Shown one piece after another: positions 22,315 to 27,533 of a stretch of 27,533 bases of DNA. Within the stretch, counting starts at the first letter, position 1, and every line of letters starts with the position of its first letter. Position numbers and translations under genes: made by a program. The stretch is taken from positions 1-27,533 of the forward strand of contig DATDKZ010000050.1 in NCBI GenBank assembly GCA_036519575.1, read 5' to 3'. Source of the DNA: AC-69 sp036519575. GTDB lineage: Bacteria > Actinomycetota > UBA4738 > HRBIN12. Below the pieces are notes generated by a model. That model searched no databases and was not told the origin of the DNA. It worked only from the letters and a program-made list of their open reading frames with translations.

Positions 22315-23111
22315 GGGCTGGTCACCCGAACCGCGTCGTCGAGCAGCAAGGCCCTCACGTCGGGCGCCACATAGGTGGGGCGGGACGGTGAGGCGGTCAT
22401 TTCCTCCTCCGTGGATACGCCGCTCAGGACGAGGAGCGAATCCCAGCCCAGGGCCGTGGCCCCGGCGATGTCCGTGTCCAGCCGGTCCCCAATCACGAGC
22501 GGGTTCAGCCCACCCGCCCGCCGAAGGGCGGCGCGGAACAGGGGGGCGTGTGGCTTGCCCACCACCTCCGCCTCGACACCGGTCGCCGTGGTGATCGCCG
22601 CGACGAGCGCCCCGGCGCCCGGCCACAGCTCGCCCCGGGGCCCCGGGAACGTTGGGTCTGCGTTCGTTGCCACGAATGAGGCCCCGCGATGCACGAGGAC
22701 GCATGCGGTCCGCAACCGCGCGTACGTGAGATCGTCATCGATGCCGACGACCACCAGGTCGACCGCCTCCGGCTCGCCATCCACCACGTGCAGGCCCGCG
22801 TCCACGAGCGCACCGACGACGCCGTCGCCGCCCATGACGAACGCAGTCCCGCCGCCTCGCGCGGCGAGCAGGTCCGCGGTGGCGGTGGCCGACGTGACGA
22901 CCTCGGCGGGGGCCGAGTGCATCCCCATGGCGCTGAGCTTGGCGCTGACCTGCTCGGGTGTCCGCGAGGAGTTGTTCGTCAGGAAGACGACGTTGGCTCC
23001 GGCCGCCCGCAGGGCGGCCATCGTTTCCGGTGCACCCGGGACGGGCTCATCCCCCCGGTACAGGACACCGTCCAGGTCGAACAGGAGGGCGTCGTACCGA
23101 GCCGCCAGCAT
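22311..23111 (-). CDS. HAD-superfamily (IIA, NagD-like) phosphatase
   Basis: The 266-residue product is a Mg-dependent phosphatase of the NagD/PGPase group. It has the nucleophile motif LLFDLDGVLYRG (Asp12, acid/base Asp14), FLTNNSSRT (motif II), a C2-type cap in the middle, a lysine in VVGKPHAPLF (motif III) and GDRLDTDIAGATALGWDSLLVLSG (motif IV). Family members act on small phosphates such as p-nitrophenyl phosphate, UMP or 2-phosphoglycolate; the real substrate is not readable. The ATG at 23111 shares its A with the stop of the TPR gene (TGATG), so the two are translationally coupled. Its stop overlaps that of rhomboid on the other strand. Confidence 0.9.
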   Translation of the reverse strand: MLAARYDALLFDLDGVLYRGDEPVPGAPETMAALRAAGANVVFLTNNSSRTPEQVSAKLSAMGMHSAPAEVVTSATATADLLAARGGGTAFVMGGDGVVGALVDAGLHVVDGEPEAVDLVVVGIDDDLTYARLRTACVLVHRGASFVATNADPTFPGPRGELWPGAGALVAAITTATGVEAEVVGKPHAPLFRAALRRAGGLNPLVIGDRLDTDIAGATALGWDSLLVLSGVSTEEEMTASPSRPTYVAPDVRALLLDDAVRVTSP

Positions 23112-23485
23112 CAGCCGGCCAGCCGGCGGAGGGCTCGCTCGTAGTGCTCGACCCCCGGACGCATGGCGATGGCCAGCTTGACGTGACCGAGGGCCCGGGC
23201 CCGCTCGCCCGTCCGCTCGCACGCGAGGGCGAGCGCGAAGTGCGCCCAGTCGTCCGAGGGATTGATGTCGACGACCTTGGCGAACTCGCGGCGGGCCCGG
23301 GCCATCCGCCCCGTCATGAACAGTGCCCGGCCCAGAGCCGAGCGGATCGAGCCCTTGTCCGGCTCGATCAGCTTGGCCATGGACAGCATCATCACCGCCT
23401 GGTGGGGATGGCCCTCATCCAGGAACCGCACGCCCTTGGAGAACAGGTCATACGCACTCTCGCGTTCCAGCCGTTTGCTATACAC
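23111..23485 (-). CDS. Small TPR-repeat protein
   Basis: The 124-residue product consists of about three helix-turn-helix repeats (AYDLFSKGVRFLDEGHPHQAV, GSIRSALGRALFMTGRMARA, DWAHFALALACERTGERARA), each with the small-residue pattern of TPRs. It has no signal peptide or catalytic domain, so it is likely a cytosolic adaptor. It is coupled to the HAD phosphatase by a TGATG junction. The GTG start at 23485 lies only 9 bp from the divergent DUF1015 start, and no ribosome site is visible, so initiation may be leaderless or the promoter lies inside DUF1015. The function is unknown. Confidence 0.82.
   Translation of the reverse strand: MYSKRLERESAYDLFSKGVRFLDEGHPHQAVMMLSMAKLIEPDKGSIRSALGRALFMTGRMARARREFAKVVDINPSDDWAHFALALACERTGERARALGHVKLAIAMRPGVEHYERALRRLAG
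23479..23484 (+). promoter_or_regulatory. Possible -10 element for the DUF1015 gene, inside the TPR gene start
   Basis: TATACA lies ten bases before the DUF1015 GTG and overlaps the first codons of the divergent TPR gene. If real it would give a nearly leaderless mRNA, consistent with the missing ribosome site. It matches TATAAT imperfectly and has no -35 partner. Confidence 0.3.
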
Positions 23486-23494
23486 AGTGTCGCC

Positions 23495-24670
23495 GTGCCT
23501 CAGATCTCACCGTTCGTCGGCCTGCTGTTCGATCGGTCCCGGGTCGGTTCGCTGGAGGGGGTCACCACCCCGCCGTACGACACCATCTCGCCCGAGGAGC
23601 AACGCCGGTACGTGCAGGCGAGTCCCCACAACGTCATCCGGCTCGATCTCGGCGAGGACCGTCCAGCTGACGACGGAACCCGCAACAAGTATAGGCGGGC
23701 CTCCGAGCAGCTCCGCGAGTGGCGTGCCCAGGGCATCCTGGTCGAAACGCCGCGACCGGCCTATTTCCCCTACGAGATGCGGTTCACCCTCCACGGTCGT
23801 CATCGACGGATCCGCGGGCTGATCGGTGCCGTGGAGTTGGAGGACTGGGGGCGCTCCATCGTCCCGCACGAGCGGACGGCGCAGGGACCGGTGGAGGACC
23901 GCCTTCGGCTCGTCAGGGAGCTCCGGGCGAATCTCTCGTGCATCCACGCCGTGTTCTTCGAACCGTCGCCACCGCTTTCGGCACTGCTCGAGCGAGTGGG
24001 AAGGACCGAGCCACTCGCGGAGGCCATGGATGAGGAAGGGGTCACCCATCGCCTGTGGATGGCCGACGACGACGAAGGCGTGGGGAAGTCCCTGGCCGGA
24101 GAGACGGTGCTGATCGCCGACGGTCATCACCGCTACGCGATGGCCTTGGCCTATCGGGACGAGATGCGTGCCGCCCGGGGGCCGGGACCGTGGGACAGAA
24201 CGATGATGCTGCTCATGGACGCGGCCGCGGAGGATCCGCCGGTCCTTCCGTACCACCGCATCGTGCGCACCGCCGCTCCACCCATGGACGGGACCCGGGT
24301 CCGAGACCTCCAGGAGGTGTTGGACCAGGTCGACGATGAGGGTCTGGTGTTCGGCGCGGCCACCATGGAACATGGCGAGCTCCTCCATCGGGTGGTCCGC
24401 TTGGAGGGTGAGCCCCCCACCGTGTCGGCCTTGCACCGCCTGCTGCTCGAGGGGAGAGACGGGGACCTTGCGTTCACGCCCGACGCGGTGCGCGCGGAGG
24501 ACGCCGTGCGGATGGGCCGGGCCGCGGCCGCGCTGTTCCTCCCGCCCACCACGGCCGCACGGATCCGAACGGTGATCGACCGGCGCGAGCAGTTGCCCCA
24601 GAAGTCCACGTTCTTCTGGCCGAAGCCTCGCACCGGGATGGTCATTCAACCTCTCGATCACCCCGCGTGA
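23495..24670 (+). CDS. DUF1015-family protein of unknown function
   Basis: The 391-residue product carries the marks of the DUF1015 family: an N-terminal PFVGLLFD and VTTPPYDTIS (about 6-31), SPHNVIRLDLGED, FPYEMRFTLHG, VPHERT (124-128) and IADGHHRYAMALAYRDE (207-223). The clustered His/Asp/Glu residues, especially ADGHHR, suggest a metal or phosphate site and an enzyme, but no reaction is established to my knowledge. The open frame extends far upstream over the HAD and TPR genes without homology; the GTG at 23495 is the only start right before the conserved region. It converges on ssb with 29 bp between stops. No signal peptide or membrane segment is seen. Confidence 0.85.
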   Translation: MPQISPFVGLLFDRSRVGSLEGVTTPPYDTISPEEQRRYVQASPHNVIRLDLGEDRPADDGTRNKYRRASEQLREWRAQGILVETPRPAYFPYEMRFTLHGRHRRIRGLIGAVELEDWGRSIVPHERTAQGPVEDRLRLVRELRANLSCIHAVFFEPSPPLSALLERVGRTEPLAEAMDEEGVTHRLWMADDDEGVGKSLAGETVLIADGHHRYAMALAYRDEMRAARGPGPWDRTMMLLMDAAAEDPPVLPYHRIVRTAAPPMDGTRVRDLQEVLDQVDDEGLVFGAATMEHGELLHRVVRLEGEPPTVSALHRLLLEGRDGDLAFTPDAVRAEDAVRMGRAAAALFLPPTTAARIRTVIDRREQLPQKSTFFWPKPRTGMVIQPLDHPA

Positions 24671-24699
24671 TCCGCGGTCGTTGATCGCACCCAGGGCCG

Positions 24700-25017
24700 C
24701 TATTCCTCCTCTTCGGGATCCAGCTTCTTGATCCCCGTGGCCACCACCTCCGTGAGGCTTCGGGCGCCGGCTCCGCTCCGGTAGAACCGCCGGGCAAGCT
24801 GGCCGTAGACGAGGACGTCGTCCCCCTTGGTGATGCCCTTGACAGCGCGCTTGCCCACGGTCTTGTGCCACACCGCGACCGGGAGGGGGAGGAGGCGCTT
24901 TCCGGTCTCCGGAACCGAGAGACGGAGCTCCGTGACCTCGTCTCCTGATGGCATCGTCCGGTCAACCGGATCCGCCGCAACCTTCCCCGCGAGCACGACC
25001 ACGTTGACCGTCACCAT
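24700..25017 (-). CDS. ssb: Short single-stranded DNA-binding (SSB-like) protein
   Basis: The 105-residue product is a single OB fold of the SSB family: VNVVVLAGKVAADPVDRTMP, LRLSVPETG, LPVAVWHKTVGKRAV, ITKGDDVLVYGQLARRFYR and LTEVVATGIKKL correspond to strands and loops of bacterial SSB. It lacks the disordered Gly/Pro-rich linker and the DDDIPF-type tip that recruits replication partners, ending in DPEEEE. It is therefore probably an accessory SSB and not the essential replicative one. The ATG at 25017 has GGAGGGAG about ten bases upstream; the 18 codons further upstream include no homology. It is a monocistronic gene divergent from the MBL gene. Confidence 0.85.
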   Translation of the reverse strand: MVTVNVVVLAGKVAADPVDRTMPSGDEVTELRLSVPETGKRLLPLPVAVWHKTVGKRAVKGITKGDDVLVYGQLARRFYRSGAGARSLTEVVATGIKKLDPEEEE

Positions 25018-25046
25018 GCGATCACAGCTCCCTCCTCTCCCGCCGG

Positions 25047-25052
25047 ACGGTA
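25047..25052 (-). promoter_or_regulatory. Candidate -10 element of the ssb promoter
   Basis: TACCGT (TANNNT) on the minus strand lies 29 bp before the ATG, leaving a leader of about 25 nt that contains the GGAGGGAG ribosome site. No strong -35 box is visible. It shares the 104-bp divergent gap (25018-25121) with the MBL promoter. Confidence 0.4.
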
Positions 25053-25109
25053 GCAGCACCCACTGACACACCGATCGGCGCCATTCACCCGACGTGCACG
25101 CCCCGCCGA

Positions 25110-25115
25110 TACACT
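25110..25115 (+). promoter_or_regulatory. Candidate leaderless promoter -10 of the MBL gene
   Basis: TACACT (TANNNT) is followed by six bases and then the ATG at 25122, the spacing that places the transcript start on the A of ATG. No ribosome site precedes the ATG, in agreement with leaderless translation, which is common in Actinobacteria. Confidence 0.5.
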
Positions 25116-25121
25116 TCCGCG

Positions 25122-26084
25122 ATGCGACCGGTCCCGTTCGACGTCGCTCCAGGCATCACGGCGATCGACACGCACATGGCCGGACGCGACCGGTCCACCG
25201 CCGCGTACCTGCTTCACGACGAGGAGACCACCATCGTCGAGACGGGCCCCACCACTTCCGTGGAGGCGGTGACCGAAGGGTTGGCCTCCCTCGGCGTCGG
25301 CCCATCCGATCTGGCCAACATCGTGCTGACCCACATCCATCTGGATCACGCCGGCGGTGTGGGCCGCCTTGCTGTGGCGTTCCCACGCGCAACGATCTGG
25401 GTCCACGAGCGAGGGGCACCCCATCTCGCCGACCCGGCCAAGCTGGTGGCCAGCGCAACCCGCGTGTATGGAGAGGAGCGGATGGCCGAATGGTTCGGAC
25501 CGGTGGAGGCGGTCGGACAGGACCGTCTCAAAGCGATTCAGGACGGTGAGCGCATCAGGTTGCGCAGCAGGGATCTCGAGGTCCTGTACACGCCCGGTCA
25601 CGCATCGCACCACGTGGCCCTGGTGGACTCGGAGTCCGGAGCTGTGCTGACCGGCGACGCGCTCGGCATTCACGTGCCAGACCTCCCGGTGCTGCGACCG
25701 GCCACACCACCCCCGGAATTCGACCTCGAGCTCGCCCTCGACAGCATCGAGCGGATCCGATCCCGGGCGACCTCGGTGCTCCTGTTCGCCCACTTCGGTC
25801 CGATCCACGACATCGATCGGACGTGCGACCTGGCCGAGCGGCGCGTGCGGAGCTGGGCCGAGGCCGTCCGGGAGGCCCTGGAAACGACCGACGATCTGGA
25901 CGAGATCGCGGAACGGCTCGTCCGGGAGAGCGCTCGCGACATCGAGACCGGCTCGGAAGCTGAGCTCGACCTCGACGCGCTCGAGGAACGATTGCAGCTG
26001 TTGTCCAGCATCCGGATGAACGCCATGGGGCTGACGCGCTACTGGACCAAACGACGCGAGCGTGCAGGCGGGGAGCCTTCTTAG
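25122..26084 (+). CDS. Metallo-beta-lactamase-fold hydrolase
   Basis: The 320-residue product has the two-metal site THIHLDHAGG (His71, His73, Asp75, His76), a third region TPGHASHHVAL, TGDALG with the bridging Asp and FAHFGP with the last His. This is the glyoxalase II-like branch of the MBL superfamily, mostly thioesterases and other hydrolases, not a beta-lactamase. A C-terminal helical segment of about 80 residues (LAERRVRSWAEAVREAL...) follows the MBL core and may bind substrate or form a dimer. There is no signal peptide. The gene seems leaderless and its stop overlaps that of the convergent TPR gene (TTAG). The substrate is unknown. Confidence 0.9.
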   Translation: MRPVPFDVAPGITAIDTHMAGRDRSTAAYLLHDEETTIVETGPTTSVEAVTEGLASLGVGPSDLANIVLTHIHLDHAGGVGRLAVAFPRATIWVHERGAPHLADPAKLVASATRVYGEERMAEWFGPVEAVGQDRLKAIQDGERIRLRSRDLEVLYTPGHASHHVALVDSESGAVLTGDALGIHVPDLPVLRPATPPPEFDLELALDSIERIRSRATSVLLFAHFGPIHDIDRTCDLAERRVRSWAEAVREALETTDDLDEIAERLVRESARDIETGSEAELDLDALEERLQLLSSIRMNAMGLTRYWTKRRERAGGEPS

Positions 26085-26770
26085 CCGAGCTGAGCCAGGC
26101 GCTCGGCGACGTCGTACGCGGCCGGATCGTGCCGCATGATCCTGCGGAACGTTCGCTCGGCCTCCTGGGTCCGCCCAGCGCGCTGGAGGATGTCCGCCAT
26201 CACGTACCACACGCGGAGCACCTCGGGCCCGGCCACATCGTCCCTGGTCTTCACCCGGCGCAACAGTCCGAGCGCCTCGTCGAACTTGTCCATGTCCGCC
26301 AGCGCGCTCGCGGCGACGATCACCGCCTCCGCCTTCGCCGACAGCGGGACCCCTCGAGCCGTCAGGGCCTCCTCAGCCAGCGGGACGGCGCGCTCGGGAT
26401 GACCGGCCGCGCGGAGGCAATCCGCGATGATGTGGTTCTGGTCGGCCCGTCCGGACATCCGCCGGTACGCCTGCATCTCCGAGAGGGCCTCGCCGAACCG
26501 TGCCTGGACGTACAGAGCCAGCCCGAGGATCTCCCGGATGGTCGGCGAGCGCGGCGCGAGCTCCTTGGCCTTTCGCGCCTCGCTCGCCGCGCCCTTCCCG
26601 TCCCCTCGCTCGAGCAGCTCGATGGCCCGTTCCAGTCTGGCCATCGCGGGCTGCTGCCTGCCGGCCCGGGCGGTTCGGTTGAGCTCGTCCCGTATGTCTC
26701 GGGGGAGCCCGCGAGGGTGCGGTCCGGGAGGTCGACGGGTGGCCGGTCGAGGGCGGAGGGCTTTGGGCAT
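26081..26770 (-). CDS. TPR-repeat protein with basic N-terminal tail
   Basis: The 229-residue product begins with a Pro/Arg-rich tail (about 1-40). It continues with helical repeats of TPR type: AMARLERAIELLERGDGKGA, SPTIREILGLALYVQARFGEA, QNHIIADCLRAAGHPERAV, KAEAVIVAASALADMDKFDEA and RVWYVMADILQRAGRTQEA. There is no catalytic domain, signal peptide or membrane helix, so it is likely a scaffold. The start is ATG at 26770, with AGGTGA six bases upstream. Its promoter must lie in the 47 bp after the rRNA terminator. It resembles the smaller TPR gene at 23111-23485 in style, but I see no clear sequence identity. The partner is unknown. Confidence 0.8.
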   Translation of the reverse strand: MPKALRPRPATRRPPGPHPRGLPRDIRDELNRTARAGRQQPAMARLERAIELLERGDGKGAASEARKAKELAPRSPTIREILGLALYVQARFGEALSEMQAYRRMSGRADQNHIIADCLRAAGHPERAVPLAEEALTARGVPLSAKAEAVIVAASALADMDKFDEALGLLRRVKTRDDVAGPEVLRVWYVMADILQRAGRTQEAERTFRRIMRHDPAAYDVAERLAQLG

Positions 26771-26780
26771 GGCATCACCT

Positions 26781-26786
26781 AGCGTA
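26781..26786 (-). promoter_or_regulatory. Candidate -10 element of the TPR gene promoter
   Basis: On the minus strand CCGGGTACGCTAGGTGA has TACGCT (TANNNT) ten bases before the ATG, giving a leader of only a few bases. It lies between the rRNA terminator and the gene. The same GGGTACGCT precedes ald. Confidence 0.4.
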
Positions 26787-26817
26787 CCCGGGTGCCTGCC
26801 GGCTGGGCCCTGAACGA

Positions 26818-26845
26818 GAGAGAGCCGCCCGAAGGCGGCTCTCTC
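26818..26845 (-). terminator. Terminator hairpin of the rRNA operon
   Basis: A perfect 12-bp stem (26818-26829 paired with 26834-26845) closes a four-base loop. Read on the minus strand the loop is TTCG closed by C-G, the very stable UUCG tetraloop. It begins eight bases after the 3' end of the 5S gene. The tract after the stem is TCGTTCAGG, so there is no long U-run, as is usual in high-GC Actinobacteria. Confidence 0.85.
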
Positions 26846-26852
26846 GCAAGGT

Positions 26853-26972
26853 GTTCCGGCAGCGACCTACTCTCCCACCCAGTCGCCCGGGCAGTACCAT
26901 CGGCGCTGGAGGGCTTAACTTCCGGGTTCGGGATGGGACCGGGTGTTTCCCCTCCGCCATGGCCACCGAAAC
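26853..26972 (-). rRNA. rrf: 5S ribosomal RNA
   Basis: The minus strand from 26972 reads GTTTCGGTGGCCATGGCGG, followed by the characteristic loop regions (CCCGGTCCCATCCCGAACCC, GAAGTTAAGCCCTCCAGCGC, GATGGTACTGCCC) and ends GGTCGCTGCCGGAAC. The two ends form an 11-bp helix I with three G-U pairs, which fixes the length at 120 nt. It lies downstream of 23S in the usual order, so this is the distal end of an rRNA operon read leftward. No tRNA lies between 23S and 5S or after 5S. Confidence 0.97.
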
Positions 26973-27060
26973 GGTGCCTCGGATCCGCGGGGATCCGATG
27001 GTTGAAAGGTGCGAGCTCCGAGCAGAGCCCGGAACACGATAGCGAGCGCGAGCAAAAGCC
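26973..27060 (-). other. 23S-5S internal transcribed spacer
   Basis: This spacer of about 88 bp links the rRNA genes and contains no tRNA. It holds an 8-bp perfect stem at 26979-26998 (TCGGATCC/GGATCCGA around a four-base loop), probably part of pre-rRNA processing. The remainder, with GCGAGCGCGAGC near 27040, shows no gene. Confidence 0.8.
26979..26998 (-). other. Stem-loop in the 23S-5S spacer
   Basis: An 8-bp inverted repeat, TCGGATCC at 26979-26986 and GGATCCGA at 26991-26998, encloses GCGG. It lies six bases upstream of the 5S 5' end in transcript order, where RNases cut precursor rRNA. The role in processing is inferred from position. Confidence 0.6.

Positions 27061-27533
<473 letters not shown>

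Noticed and set aside
21397..22704. 435-codon open frame on the minus strand across the rhomboid gene
   Set aside because: The rhomboid catalytic Ser and His and helices are clear on the plus strand; the minus frame has none of the features of a protein family.
25122..26084. Beta-lactamase resistance gene
   Set aside because: The HxHxDH motif is shared by the whole superfamily; there is no signal peptide and no class B signature beyond the metal ligands.

Overview
The window is high-GC bacterial chromosome from an actinobacterium (Actinomycetota). The evidence is the gene order tlyA-nadK-steA-mctB-...-pyrG-NUDIX-xerD-...-scpA-scpB-rluB-...-cmk-der, the core of a well-known actinobacterial neighbourhood (Mycobacterium tuberculosis Rv1694-Rv1713 from memory), together with SteA and MctB-like proteins, heavy GTG start use (19 of 31 genes, against 10 ATG and one TTG) and many 4-bp stop/start overlaps. 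The lineage within the phylum cannot be fixed from the sequence. The order departs from the mycobacterial one: no recN lies between nadK and steA, no parA lies between xerD and scpA, and blocks for deoxyribonucleoside salvage, trpS and chorismate/tyrosine synthesis are present.

Layout, in the direction of transcription of the minus strand (right to left). The right end holds the 3' part of a 23S rRNA gene, a spacer with a stem-loop, a complete 120-nt 5S gene and a strong UUCG-capped terminator. From about 26.8 to 21.4 kb lies a patchwork of small units on both strands: a TPR protein, a metallo-beta-lactamase-fold hydrolase (+), a short SSB, a DUF1015 protein (+), a TPR plus HAD-hydrolase pair, and a rhomboid protease (+). 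Two convergent pairs here share their stop codons and one divergent pair has starts only 9 bp apart.

From about 21.3 kb to the left edge 25 genes all lie on the minus strand, tightly packed: a phasin-like protein, tlyA, nadK, steA, mctB, a GT2 glycosyltransferase, a MraY/WecA-like membrane transferase, pyrG, a NUDIX hydrolase, ald, xerD, a DksA/TraR zinc-finger protein, deoB, a pyrimidine-nucleoside phosphorylase, an M50 protease, trpS, scpA, scpB, rluB, aroH, tyrA, aroA, cmk and a truncated der. Weak promoter candidates inside the run (upstream of ald, the phosphorylase gene and aroH) suggest several transcription units.

Themes: chromosome and division upkeep (XerD, ScpAB, SteA/MctB), ribosome maturation (TlyA, RluB, Der), pyrimidine supply (PyrG, Cmk, DeoA/DeoB) and aromatic amino acids (AroH, TyrA, AroA). 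Most is housekeeping. The points most worth following are a trpS with no ATG/GTG/TTG before its ATP-binding motif, whose product carries a three-Cys-plus-Asp version of the Thermotoga-type Fe-S motif, and a translationally coupled steA-mctB-GT2-GT4 block that may be a division-linked envelope glycan module. No stretch over 300 bases lacks a gene, and I saw no tRNA, CRISPR array, insertion sequence or phage gene.
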